Of a DNA stretch of 64,000 nucleotides, positions 8,086-16,344 are shown in pieces (position 1 is the stretch's first letter; each line of letters begins with the position of its first letter). Under the pieces are notes generated by a model that worked only from the letters and a program-made list of their open reading frames with translations, was not told where the DNA came from and made no database searches. The stretch comes from Pedobacter lusitanus. GTDB lineage: Bacteria; Bacteroidota; Bacteroidia; Sphingobacteriales; Sphingobacteriaceae. The translations under genes were made by a program, and so were the position numbers. Location of the stretch: the NCBI RefSeq assembly GCF_040026395.1, contig NZ_CP157278.1, forward strand, positions 4,836,001 through 4,900,000. The letters run 5' to 3'.

Positions 8086-9252
8086 TTATTTAATATTAAT
8101 CTGCCAGCTTTTATGATAACTTTCATCTTCGATTGCCAGTGCGTCTTCAGTTAACATCAGAGGACGGAAAGGATCAATCATGACAGCCAGTTCTTCTGTG
8201 TTTTCCTTACCGATCGATTTTTCGACTGTGCCAGGGTGTGGTCCGTGAGGAATACCTCCGGGGTGAAGTGTGATTTGTCCTTTAACTACACTTTTTCTGC
8301 TCATAAAATCACCATCTACATAGTATAAAACCTCATCACTGTCTACATTACTATGATTATAAGGTGCAGGAATAGATAGCGGATGATAATCAAATTTGCG
8401 GGGTACAAAAGAACAGATGACAAAGTTGTGTCCTTCAAAAGTCTGGTGTACCGGTGGTGGCTGATGAAGACGACCGGTAATAGGTTCGAAATCATGAATA
8501 GAGAAAGCCCACGGATAATGGAAACCGTCCCAGCCTACAAAATCAAAAGGATGTGTACCATAAGTATAAGGATACATTAATCCCTGTTTTTTGATCAGTA
8601 CCTTAAAATCACCGAATTCATCAATCGTTTCCAGGTCAGCGGGTCTTCTGATATCACGTTCACAATAAGGTGAATGTTCCATCAGCTGGCCATATTCATT
8701 TCTGTAACGTTTTGGCGACCGGATAGGGCTGAAGCTTTCAACGATAAATAAGCGGTTCTTTTCGTCATCAAATTCCATCTGGTAAATAGTGCCGCGGGGT
8801 ACGACCAGATAATCACCATAGCCAAAACGAATCTTTCCGAAGCCTGTTTTTAAAGTACCTGATCCTTCATGGATGAAGATAACCTCATCGGCCTGACTGT
8901 TTTTATAGAAATAATCAGTCATGGATTTTCTTGGTGCGGCAAGAGAGATATGCAGATCGCTGTTAACCAGTACCGGTTTTCTGCTTTTCAGATAATCATC
9001 TTCAGGAGCAACATTGAAACCGATCAGGGAAGTATGTTTTAAATGCTTCTCTCTGGCAATTTTTGGCTCTACAGAATAAGGTTCACCAAGCGATTTAACG
9101 ATGGTTGGCGGGTGACAGTGGTAAACAAGCGAATACAGGCTTGAAAATCCTTCAGTGGAGACCAGTTCCTCAGCATAGAGCTCACCATCAGGCTTTCTAA
9201 AAACAGTGTGCCTTTTAGGGGGAATGGTTCCTAAGGTATGATAAATAGGCAT
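8086..9252 (-). CDS. hmgA: Homogentisate 1,2-dioxygenase
   Basis: Opens the ring of homogentisate to maleylacetoacetate using iron and O2. The 388-residue protein is a cupin of the bacterial homogentisate dioxygenase family; the region FIHEGSGTLKTGFGKIRFG and the C-terminal HPGGIPHGPHPG histidine cluster carry the likely metal and substrate residues. It is shorter than the human enzyme (about 445) but in the range of Bacteroidota homologues. It is the first gene of the leftward pair with hppD and is divergent from the fumarylacetoacetase gene, so the 347-base gap between them is the shared control region. Confidence 0.93.
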   Translation of the reverse strand: MPIYHTLGTIPPKRHTVFRKPDGELYAEELVSTEGFSSLYSLVYHCHPPTIVKSLGEPYSVEPKIAREKHLKHTSLIGFNVAPEDDYLKSRKPVLVNSDLHISLAAPRKSMTDYFYKNSQADEVIFIHEGSGTLKTGFGKIRFGYGDYLVVPRGTIYQMEFDDEKNRLFIVESFSPIRSPKRYRNEYGQLMEHSPYCERDIRRPADLETIDEFGDFKVLIKKQGLMYPYTYGTHPFDFVGWDGFHYPWAFSIHDFEPITGRLHQPPPVHQTFEGHNFVICSFVPRKFDYHPLSIPAPYNHSNVDSDEVLYYVDGDFMSRKSVVKGQITLHPGGIPHGPHPGTVEKSIGKENTEELAVMIDPFRPLMLTEDALAIEDESYHKSWQINIK

Positions 9253-9599
9253 ATCTATAGGTTATAAATTGGTTAAAATATAGGATGGATAGAAAACGCG
9301 AGAACGTTTAATATACTTGGGCTTTAGGAAAAAGCTTAAATGGAATATTGTGCAAAAATGATCTTAGAGAGCATAGCATACCTGAACCCGGCCAGTACTT
9401 GGCTGGCAATACGATCCTGATATTTTAATTTGCGCTTTGTCATTGTTGCGAAGGCTAATTTAAGAATTATATTATTAGCGATCAAATTTATACCATATAT
9501 TCTATTGTCATTTATTTTTAACGCTCCTGTTCATTGTGAGCTAAATTCTCTAGCTTTGACCAGCTGTACTATACATTGTGCTACCAAACATAAAACTAT
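9253..9599. other. Divergent control region between hmgA and the fah-family gene
   Basis: No gene seen. It holds a TAGCTTTG box at 9551-9558 for the rightward gene, a possible leftward TAAATTTG box at 9490-9483 (about 230 bases from hmgA), and a small GCCAG...CTGGC inverted repeat at 9391-9407. No Lrp, TyrR or IclR operator could be assigned by eye. Confidence 0.5.
9551..9558 (+). promoter_or_regulatory. Predicted -7 box (TAGCTTTG) of the fah-family gene
   Basis: TAGCTTTG matches TAnnTTTG and lies 41 bases before the ATG at 9600. The -33 position (around 9527-9532, CTGTTC) is only a weak match. Confidence 0.5.
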
Positions 9600-10595
9600 A
9601 TGAAATTAGTATCCTACAAAACAGAAGACAGAGAACATCTTGGTGTTTTCATCAACGGACATATCTATAATCTGCATTCTTGCGATAAGCAGATACCAAA
9701 TGATATGAACGGGTTTTTAAAAGATTCAGAAGTATTGATGGAAAGAGCATTGGCTATCGATGCTAAAATTAAGTCGGGAGAAATAGAGCCTAAAGAAGAA
9801 GCGTTTTATGAAGTTGTAGCTCCGGTTCCGCACCCAAGTTCGTGCAGAGATGGTTATGCTTTTCGTCAGCATGTTGCTGCCGCGCGCAGAAACCGTAAGG
9901 TGGATATGATCCCTGAATTTGATCAGTATCCTATATTTTATTTTACCAACCATAATGCTATTCAGGGGCCGGGAGAAATTGAATGTATGCCCGATCATTT
10001 CCAGAAGCTGGATTTTGAACTTGAGGTAGCTGTTGTTATCGGTAAAAAAGGAAGAAATATTAAAGCTGCAGAGGCTGACGCTTATATCGCAGGATATATG
10101 ATTATGAATGACATGAGTGCCAGAACGTTGCAGATGGAAGAAATGTTGTTAAACTTAGGTCCTGCGAAAGGAAAAGACTTCTCTACTGTTATCGGGCCGT
10201 GGTTGGTTACTCCGGATGAGCTGGAAGTTTATAAAGTGGCTCCTAAAGCAGGGCATACCGGAAACAGCTATAACCTGGAGATGACCTGTTCAGTAAATGG
10301 AAAACAGGTTTCTGCGGGAAATACTGCTGATATGGACTGGACATTTGCAGAAATTATTGAGCGCTGTGCTTATGGTGTCGATATTTTACCAGGTGATGTA
10401 ATCGGTTCTGGTACAGTAGGAACAGGATGTTTTCTTGAACTTAACGGTACTGGATTATTAAACAATCCGGACTTTAAACCGCAATGGTTACAGGATGGTG
10501 ATGTGGTAGAAATGGAAATTACCGGTCTTGGCCGTTTGAGTAATACAATCCGTAAAGTTGATACTGATTTCTCTATTTTAGCCCTTAAAAAATAA
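9600..10595 (+). CDS. fahA: Fumarylacetoacetate hydrolase family protein (probable fumarylacetoacetase)
   Basis: Expected to split fumarylacetoacetate into fumarate and acetoacetate, the last step of tyrosine catabolism. The 331-residue protein has the FAH metal site: E..E in KLDFELEVAVVIGKKGRNI, then NDMSARTLQMEE, the lysine in GPAKGKDFSTVIGPWL and GSGTVGTGC near the end. It is shorter than eukaryotic fumarylacetoacetase (about 420) and belongs to the smaller bacterial FAH group, some of whose members act on other beta-diketo acids. Position beside hppD and hmgA makes fumarylacetoacetase the best reading. Its stop overlaps the next start (TAATG). Confidence 0.85.
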   Translation: MKLVSYKTEDREHLGVFINGHIYNLHSCDKQIPNDMNGFLKDSEVLMERALAIDAKIKSGEIEPKEEAFYEVVAPVPHPSSCRDGYAFRQHVAAARRNRKVDMIPEFDQYPIFYFTNHNAIQGPGEIECMPDHFQKLDFELEVAVVIGKKGRNIKAAEADAYIAGYMIMNDMSARTLQMEEMLLNLGPAKGKDFSTVIGPWLVTPDELEVYKVAPKAGHTGNSYNLEMTCSVNGKQVSAGNTADMDWTFAEIIERCAYGVDILPGDVIGSGTVGTGCFLELNGTGLLNNPDFKPQWLQDGDVVEMEITGLGRLSNTIRKVDTDFSILALKK

Positions 10596-11488
10596 TGCTG
10601 ACAGTTAAAACTTCAGACTTAAGTCCGGCGCAGCTGCAAAACTATTTGCAGTATGCAGTTGCGCCCAGACCTATATGTTTCGCTACTACTATTGATAACG
10701 AAGGAAATATCAATCTGAGTCCTTTCAGTTTCTTTAATATGTTCAGTACCAATCCGCCGCTGTGTATTTTCTCTCCGGCAAGAAGAGTACGTGATAATAC
10801 GACAAAACATACCCTGGAGAACGTTCTGGAGGTAAAGGAGTGTGTGATTAATATAGTGAACTATCCGATGGTTCAGCAGACCAGTCTGGCTAGTACCGAG
10901 TATGCAAAAGGAATAAACGAGTTTGAGAAAGCTGGTTTGACAATGCTTCCTTCAGAACTGGTCCGGCCACCCCGGGTGGCAGAGGCTCCTGTTCAAATGG
11001 AATGTATTGTTACCGAGGTGATCCATCTCGGAGATAATCCCGGTGCCGGTAACCTGATTCTTGCAGAAATAAAGCTGATTCACATTAAAGAAGAGATTTT
11101 AGATGCTGACGGTAAAATTGATCAGGCAAAGATAGATCTGGTTGCCCGTTTAGGCGGAGACTGGTATTGCAGGGTAACAGCCGATAACCTGTTTAAAGTG
11201 GCTAAACCTTTAACTACGTTGGGTATAGGGGTAAATGCTTTACCACATGGTGTAAGAAATTCTTATGTATTAAGCGGTAATGATCTGGGGATGCTGGGAA
11301 ATATAGAAAAGATACCAGCTGAAGAGGAAATCGATCTGATCAGAAGCCATGCTGCTGTAAAAGAAGTTCTCGACGCTACCATTGGCGATAGTGTGAACCG
11401 TCAGCGTGAGCTGCATGAAGTAGCCAGAGAAATGCTTAGCAGGGGTGAAGTGCTTGATGCTTTGAAGGTGGTCTTGCTGGAAAGCTAA
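10595..11488 (+). CDS. Flavin reductase-like protein (FMN-binding split barrel)
   Basis: A 297-residue member of the flavin reductase-like domain family: the N-terminal 190 residues form the split-barrel FMN domain (APRPICFATTIDNEGNINLSPFS, then FSPARRVRDNTTKHT). The C-terminal ~100 residues are an extra helical part seen in the longer members. Translationally coupled to fahA through a one-base overlap (TAATG), so it is in the tyrosine-catabolism operon. What it reduces is unknown; it might provide reduced flavin or act on an aromatic-pathway intermediate, but neither is shown by sequence. Confidence 0.82.
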   Translation: MLTVKTSDLSPAQLQNYLQYAVAPRPICFATTIDNEGNINLSPFSFFNMFSTNPPLCIFSPARRVRDNTTKHTLENVLEVKECVINIVNYPMVQQTSLASTEYAKGINEFEKAGLTMLPSELVRPPRVAEAPVQMECIVTEVIHLGDNPGAGNLILAEIKLIHIKEEILDADGKIDQAKIDLVARLGGDWYCRVTADNLFKVAKPLTTLGIGVNALPHGVRNSYVLSGNDLGMLGNIEKIPAEEEIDLIRSHAAVKEVLDATIGDSVNRQRELHEVAREMLSRGEVLDALKVVLLES

Positions 11489-11491
11489 TTA

Positions 11492-11995
11492 TTAAAGAAT
11501 ACTGACTGCTTTCATCAGCCGGCTTTTGTAATAAGGATTAAGGGTGGTTACGGTTACTCCATGTGCTTTACCAGAGGTAGAGTGGATGAATTTTATCGTA
11601 TCGCCTTCAATATCTGCAATAATGCCGACATGTCCTACTACACGTCTTCTTGGGTTGGTCCCTGTGAAAATAAGCACATCACCAACCTTTGCATTTTCCA
11701 GTTTAACAGGTGTTCCCGTCTGATTAAATTCTGTAGAAGAGCGTGGAACATTAAATCCGAAGTTATGGAATACATAACTGACAAAGCCCGAGCAGTCGAA
11801 CCCTATAGCCGGATTGCTTGATGCATATCTGTAAGGAATACCAATCAGTGTTTTTGCGAAACCTATCAATTGATTAGAGGTCTTATTAGCGACCATCTTT
11901 TTAAGTAATTCCTGATACTTTACAGGGACGGTCTGCGACTTGCCTGATGCGGCAAACAGAGCTACGAAGCAGAATAATAACAGGCTTTTCTTCAT
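11492..11995 (-). CDS. Secreted NlpC/P60 family peptidase
   Basis: A 167-residue protein with a signal peptide (MKKSLLLFCFVALFAASGKSQ) and one NlpC/P60 domain. The catalytic cysteine is in AIGFDCSGFVSYVF, the histidine in RRVVGHVGIIAD, and the third polar residue likely the histidine in IKFIHSTSGKAHGV. Such enzymes cut peptidoglycan stem peptides. No binding domain is attached. It ends 3 bases from the convergent flavin reductase gene; its upstream region contains the 59-bp palindrome described separately. Confidence 0.88.
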   Translation of the reverse strand: MKKSLLLFCFVALFAASGKSQTVPVKYQELLKKMVANKTSNQLIGFAKTLIGIPYRYASSNPAIGFDCSGFVSYVFHNFGFNVPRSSTEFNQTGTPVKLENAKVGDVLIFTGTNPRRRVVGHVGIIADIEGDTIKFIHSTSGKAHGVTVTTLNPYYKSRLMKAVSIL

Positions 11996-12120
11996 ATATC
12001 GCCCGCTAAGTTATCAAAATATTTCACAAAGCAATAAAAAAGCAGTTGATTATCATGAGTTAACAGGGACAAGTGTGGTGTTGCCGGCAACAGGTTGGTA
12101 ATGCTAAACAGTGTAAGCGG

Positions 12121-12179
12121 TCGGGGTTGGTATAGGGTTGGTATACCCCGGGGGTATACCAACCCTATACCAACCCCGA
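12121..12179. repeat. 59-bp perfect palindrome with internal tandem repeats
   Basis: Arms 12121-12149 and 12151-12179 are perfectly complementary over 29 bp around one central G. Each arm contains two tandem copies of GGGTTGGTATA, and the centre is C4/G4. It lies upstream of the NlpC gene, 45 bases from a second hairpin element. It is not followed by a T tract, so it is not a standard terminator; a REP-like or other palindromic element is the likelier class. Confidence 0.9.
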
Positions 12180-12225
12180 ACAGCAACAAGTCTTAAAGTA
12201 CCCTTTGATCAGTTAACCGTACATA

Positions 12226-12311
12226 AAAAAAGCGCCTTGCTCTGTGAAGTGAACCCCAAAAGTTTTTGTCCAACTTTTGGGGTTCACTTCACTGTAGCAA
12301 GGCGCTTTTTT
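12226..12311 (-). terminator. Terminator of the phhA-SDR operon, interrupted by a palindromic insert
   Basis: The outer stem is 16 bp and perfect (12226-12241 with 12296-12311), with A6 and T6 flanks that give a U tract in either direction. It lies 20 bases beyond the SDR stop codon. Between the arms sits a second, independent 47-bp hairpin (12245-12291) bounded by CTG on both sides. Without the insert the terminator would have a simple CTGT tetraloop. Confidence 0.8.
12245..12291. mobile_element. 47-bp palindromic mini-element with IS3-like ends and CTG duplication
   Basis: Perfect 20-bp terminal inverted repeats (12245-12264 and 12272-12291) begin TG and end CA around the 7-base centre TTTGTCC. 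Both flanks are CTG (12242-12244 and 12292-12294), which fits a 3-bp target duplication. The end TGAAGTGAACCCCAAAAGTT resembles the GACCCCAAAAGTTGGACA-type ends of IS3-family elements, as far as I recall them. It has no coding capacity; I read it as a MITE-like or end-to-end remnant. Confidence 0.6.
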
Positions 12312-12330
12312 ATTCTTTTAGAAAATCCAG

Positions 12331-13032
12331 CTATGGAGTAGTCACGGCAACAGGAATAATCTTACCGTTGAAAAACTTCTGACCGGTTTTAGCAAAGTCT
12401 GCCACATATTTCCCCATTTCAAAAGCCATCACCGGAGACTGGTAACCTGGAAATGCCTGTTCAAGCATTTCTGTCTGAGCAGAACCCAGTGCCAGGCAGT
12501 TTATTTTGATCCCTGTGTCAGCCAGTTCAAAAGCCAGACACTCCGTAAGTGTGTGTAAAGCTCCTTTACTTGAGGAGTAAGCTGCAAGTCCCGGGAACTT
12601 AACGCTTCCCTGAAAACCGCCCATACTGCCAATATTTACAATATGACTTCCACTATTCATTAACGGAAGCAGATTTTTGATCATATTAAAATGTCCGGTT
12701 ACATTACTCTGAAACATTTCATTTAAATCGGCTGCAGAAGTCTCCAGGAAGGGTTTGTTAATTAATGCCCCGGCATTATTGATCAGGATATCTACTGTAC
12801 CCAGTCTTTCTTTCAGAAAAGGTACCAATGCAGCATAGTCATCATGAACAATATCAAACTCTACCGGCAGCAATGTACAGTCCGGATTAATTCCTTTGGC
12901 TATTTCTAATAATTTTCTGAGTTTATCAGCAGATCTGGCAATACATACGACTTTATTTTCAGTCTGTAAAGTAAATTCTAAAGCAGCTTCAAAGCCTATT
13001 CCGCTGCTTGCTCCTGTTAATACAATATTCAT
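12331..13032 (-). CDS. Short-chain dehydrogenase/reductase next to phenylalanine hydroxylase
   Basis: A 233-residue classical SDR: nucleotide-binding TGASSGIG (residues 6-13), NNAG motif, a serine in NIGSMGGFQG, and the catalytic Y-S-S-S-K. Its start is one base past the phhA stop, so the two are surely co-transcribed. Because phenylalanine hydroxylase needs a pterin cofactor to be recycled, and dihydropteridine and sepiapterin reductases are SDRs, a role in pterin recycling is an attractive inference; sequence alone does not fix the substrate. A terminator follows at 12226-12311. Confidence 0.85.
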   Translation of the reverse strand: MNIVLTGASSGIGFEAALEFTLQTENKVVCIARSADKLRKLLEIAKGINPDCTLLPVEFDIVHDDYAALVPFLKERLGTVDILINNAGALINKPFLETSAADLNEMFQSNVTGHFNMIKNLLPLMNSGSHIVNIGSMGGFQGSVKFPGLAAYSSSKGALHTLTECLAFELADTGIKINCLALGSAQTEMLEQAFPGYQSPVMAFEMGKYVADFAKTGQKFFNGKIIPVAVTTP

Positions 13033-13033
13033 T

Positions 13034-14818
13034 TTAGTCTTCTTCTGTAATTAGTTGGGTAACAGGGTTTTCAATAACATGGAGCCCGTCATGAATCAGT
13101 TTCTGGTGTCCGGGTTCGGCCAAAGCTTTTGTTTCCAGGTAATTCCTGATTTCTTTTTCCAGTTCCGGATGAGTTCCTTTATAATGTACGATTTCCAGTA
13201 TTTCCAATGCAGAAAGCCAGTCCTGCGTATAAGTTGTTTTCAGCGCATTAAATAATGACGGTAATCTTTCTTCGTTATTTCCTCCCTCTCTGATCTGTCT
13301 TACTTCCTTATAGATATTATGCAGTTGATTGGTGGCTTCATCATAAACAATCTTTTCAGTTTGTTTATCACTGATATAAGTGATTTCCTCATAGGCACCT
13401 TTATCTGCGGCACCATTGAATACCGAGACAATCTTATCGCCTACAGCCATATCATAAGTACCCCATTCCGGCTGGAAAAGAATATTTCCATTACTTTCTT
13501 TAACGGTACAGTCTTCAAAAGTGATTAGGATAATACGATCTTCAGCTTTATAAACAGCTTTTACAACACCGTTTACCCGGATACCACTTTCAAAAAGAAG
13601 TTCAGCAGTATTTCCTTCTATAATTCCATGCGCATAAAGTTCTTCACTGCCAAAGTTTTCTACCGGTGTAGCAGCACCTTTCAGTTTACCAACCGGAGAA
13701 GAGAAGCCGTCTTTATGGTAAAGTTTGCCATGACCTTCCAGTTGTTTATCCGCTATAGCCAGGGCAGACGGACCAGTGGTTTTGATGAAAATAAGTTCAC
13801 CGGCATCATTGAGTCCCATATCACTGAATACGCCGGTTACCTGTAAACCTGAACTGTAAACTGCCGTAGCAGGGTTTTTGGAGTCAATTGCCTTGCGGAT
13901 ACTTTCGGCTCCGCCTTTTCTGAAGGCCATGGTATTGGCAAATTGTTCCAGTACATCGATCAGATTTTGAAAGGTTTCAGTTACAAAAAGCTGAGGCTGG
14001 GTTTTGGTAATATCGTACGAATAGTTAATCGTATCTATAGTATAAGGCAGTTTCTTTACCTCCTTGGTCATACAGCTTGAACTTTCTCCAATGGAAGAAA
14101 GCAGGCCTGCACCATATATTTTAGGGTCAGTCAGACTGCCGATCAAACCATATTCTACTGTCCACCAGTGTAACCTGCTGAGCAGAGCCATTTCTGAAGG
14201 TTCGCCCATGTTGGCAGAAATTTCCTTCAGCTGTTCTTCAGCTTTGGTAATTTCAAATTCAGGGACATCAACAGCTTCTTTTAAGATAGAAAGCGCACGT
14301 ATGGCCTCATATAATTCAAAATCTTTAGCCGAAAACATAGCTTTGGCACCAATAGAGCCGATATAGCTCAGGTAGCTATTATAATCCGCGTCAGCAATAA
14401 TAGGGGCATGTCCTGCCGACTCATGGATAATATCCGGAGCTGGTGTATATTCAATATGATTAATCTGACGAATGTCTGCCGCAATAACAAGTACATGGTA
14501 GGCCTGATATTCCATAAAAGCTGCCGGAGGAATAAATCCATCTACTGTAACTGCGCCCCAGCCCAGTTTACCCAGGTTGTCATTCATGGTTTGCAGGTCA
14601 GGGATATATTCAATGCTCAGGCCCGCACGCTGCAGACCTTTGATATATGGATAGTAGGCAACATCTTTCAGATAACTATAATTCTGGCGCATAACATAAC
14701 GCCAGACTGCCTGGTCAACAGGCGTGTATTTAGCATAGTTCTGATCTACGATAAATTGCCTGAGATGCCTGGGAAGCTGGGCTACCCTGGGGTTGTTAAA
14801 GTCGTTAAAATCGCTCAT
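13034..14818 (-). CDS. phhA: Aromatic amino acid (phenylalanine) 4-hydroxylase with long C-terminal extension
   Basis: Hydroxylates phenylalanine to tyrosine with a tetrahydropterin and O2. The catalytic domain occupies roughly residues 20-350. Iron ligands are H132 and H137 (PDIIHESAGHAPI) and E222 (RLHWWTVEYGLIG). At 594 residues it is about twice the length of proteobacterial PhhA; the extra part (about 350-594) begins with beta-rich sequence and ends helical, and I do not recognise it. It lies near hppD, hmgA and fahA, giving a phenylalanine-to-fumarate route. A possible promoter (TTG, 20 bases, TATCTTTA) precedes it. A tyrosine or tryptophan substrate cannot be excluded. Confidence 0.88.
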   Translation of the reverse strand: MSDFNDFNNPRVAQLPRHLRQFIVDQNYAKYTPVDQAVWRYVMRQNYSYLKDVAYYPYIKGLQRAGLSIEYIPDLQTMNDNLGKLGWGAVTVDGFIPPAAFMEYQAYHVLVIAADIRQINHIEYTPAPDIIHESAGHAPIIADADYNSYLSYIGSIGAKAMFSAKDFELYEAIRALSILKEAVDVPEFEITKAEEQLKEISANMGEPSEMALLSRLHWWTVEYGLIGSLTDPKIYGAGLLSSIGESSSCMTKEVKKLPYTIDTINYSYDITKTQPQLFVTETFQNLIDVLEQFANTMAFRKGGAESIRKAIDSKNPATAVYSSGLQVTGVFSDMGLNDAGELIFIKTTGPSALAIADKQLEGHGKLYHKDGFSSPVGKLKGAATPVENFGSEELYAHGIIEGNTAELLFESGIRVNGVVKAVYKAEDRIILITFEDCTVKESNGNILFQPEWGTYDMAVGDKIVSVFNGAADKGAYEEITYISDKQTEKIVYDEATNQLHNIYKEVRQIREGGNNEERLPSLFNALKTTYTQDWLSALEILEIVHYKGTHPELEKEIRNYLETKALAEPGHQKLIHDGLHVIENPVTQLITEED

Positions 14819-14903
14819 TGCTGTTTATATTTGTGTTTGTCTAAAGATAAGGCTGACGCCAGGATTTATCAAGGAAACCGTAATGCTTTTACTTCTAAAT
14901 GAT

Positions 14904-15383
14904 TTATTTTTTTACCTTGAAAGAAAAGTGCTTCTGGCTAAAATAACTGAATACAGCAAGGATGACTGTACAGATGATTTTTGCAATAGTGGGATAGAGA
15001 TGACAGGTTTCTACCAATACTTTCAGCATTGCGAAATTAAGCAGAATATTCGTGGCTACTACTGTGCCATAGCGAAAAAGCTGTATTCTCCCTTTTAATT
15101 GTGATTGGGTAAATACCAGGTATTTATTAAGGGCAAAGCCGATGATAAAAGTGATTACAGATTCTATAATCAGTGCTGCAACCGGGGCAGTAATCATTCC
15201 CGGAGGAAATGGCAGATCAACATGCTGCTGGTGCAGGATGAAATTATAGACGATATAATAAACTATAATTCCTGTTGCGGCTGTCGTACCACCAGAAATA
15301 ATATATCTGAAAGTATGCAGTGACACCCAGCGTGAAAAAGGCGGATGGAAAAAGTCTATAAATCTGAGTACAGCTTTGCGCAT
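14904..15383 (-). CDS. GtrA-family membrane protein
   Basis: A 159-residue protein with four hydrophobic helices and the GtrA-like start FRYIISGGTTAATGIIVYYIVYNF, followed by a FIIGFALNKYLVF segment and a basic tail (SQKHFSFKVKK). GtrA proteins are thought to flip polyprenyl-linked sugars during surface polysaccharide modification. No glycosyltransferase gene is adjacent, so the pathway is unknown. It is a single gene between phhA and a CAP-domain gene, all leftward. Confidence 0.82.
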   Translation of the reverse strand: MRKAVLRFIDFFHPPFSRWVSLHTFRYIISGGTTAATGIIVYYIVYNFILHQQHVDLPFPPGMITAPVAALIIESVITFIIGFALNKYLVFTQSQLKGRIQLFRYGTVVATNILLNFAMLKVLVETCHLYPTIAKIICTVILAVFSYFSQKHFSFKVKK

Positions 15384-15453
15384 GGGGGATTACAATTCAA
15401 TAAAAGGGCGCAAGTTAGGAATTGATATCCGATATCGAAAATAACAGCTCATA

Positions 15454-16143
15454 TTAACGTGTTGGTGGTGCAGAAATAAAGTCTATCACCGCACAGTATT
15501 TGTATCCCGGATGTGTACTGATATTGACGCCAACAAGACTTAAATTATAGCTTGTTCCAAGAATTGTTTTCCGGTGTCCAAGATCCGGGACATTTTTATC
15601 GAGTAATAGCATACATACATTAGCCAATCCTTTAGAAAAACCAAAGGCCAGGTTTTCTGAAACTGCTCTTTTGGGATAATATTTCCATATTCTGTCAGAT
15701 ACTGATCTCCCGTCACTTGAATTATGACCGGCAAGATTATTTTTTTTCATGTCTTTGGCATGTTGCTGTGAAATCCAGGTCAGCGTTTCGTCCGGACTGA
15801 ATAATGTCAGACCTTTAATATCCTTAAGATCTTTTTCCAGACCTCTGTAGTATCTGTCTTTTCGGTTGATTTTTAGCTCGTTGTAATTGCTGTATTGCTG
15901 CATATCTACATTGTATGCTTCTACGAAGTCCTGGAAATAGGTGTTGAAAAACTTTTCCCCGTCGGTACGTGCCAGATTCATATAAAGAATAATTTTCTTT
16001 TCTTCTTCGTTCAGGTAACTCGTGTTTTTGGCGGTATTCGCATTTTCGAGTTCTTCAGTTGTCCAGGTTTTGGCCGATGACTGTGCATTAGTCACATTTA
16101 TGCCTGAAAAGAAGAGAAGGAATGCTATAAGGATGAATTTCAT
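15454..16143 (-). CDS. Secreted CAP-domain (SCP/PR1-like) protein
   Basis: A 229-residue protein with a signal peptide (MKFILIAFLLFFSGINVTNAQ) and a CAP/SCP domain. Family hallmarks are LYMNLARTDGEKF, QQHAKDMKKNNLAGHNSSDGRS, SENLAFGFSKG and DLGHRKTIL with the conserved histidines and glutamate. Bacterial CAP proteins are secreted with largely unknown function. Single gene; the next gene upstream (glyS) has its own terminator at 16294-16323. Confidence 0.85.
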   Translation of the reverse strand: MKFILIAFLLFFSGINVTNAQSSAKTWTTEELENANTAKNTSYLNEEEKKIILYMNLARTDGEKFFNTYFQDFVEAYNVDMQQYSNYNELKINRKDRYYRGLEKDLKDIKGLTLFSPDETLTWISQQHAKDMKKNNLAGHNSSDGRSVSDRIWKYYPKRAVSENLAFGFSKGLANVCMLLLDKNVPDLGHRKTILGTSYNLSLVGVNISTHPGYKYCAVIDFISAPPTR

Positions 16144-16293
16144 GTTAAGGTTAACGGCATAAGGTCTGTTTAATTATCTGCTGTTAACAATAATAAGACC
16201 ATGCTTTGCAGATATTGGAAATTAGGGCACTTTTGAATTGTTTCGGAGGTGAAATTTTGTGCAAAAGGTCAGCGATTAATTTTTTTGTATAAA

Positions 16294-16323
16294 AAAAGCC
16301 TTCTCTTTATAGAGAAGGCTTTT
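16294..16323 (-). terminator. Terminator of glyS
   Basis: A 13-bp stem (16294-16306 with 16311-16323) around a TTAT loop, with seven A on the left side that become the U tract of the leftward transcript. It starts about 20 bases after the glyS stop. Confidence 0.88.
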
Positions 16324-16344
16324 GAATGAATATATGCTGATCTG

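Larger units (their letters stand above)
11996..12330. other. Intergenic region carrying two very strong palindromes
   Basis: This 335-base gap between two leftward genes contains a 59-bp perfect palindrome (12121-12179) and a nested double hairpin (12226-12311) that doubles as the terminator of the SDR gene. The part next to the NlpC gene (11996-12120) should contain its promoter; no clean TAnnTTTG box is visible there. Confidence 0.6.

Noticed and set aside
9253..9599. Specific aromatic-pathway operator in the hmgA-fahA gap
   Set aside because: Only a weak 5-bp inverted repeat was found, too short to assign to a regulator.
14826..14833. TATATTTG promoter-like box on the plus strand
   Set aside because: It would transcribe antisense into gtrA with no gene in that direction; such boxes are expected by chance in AT-rich gaps.
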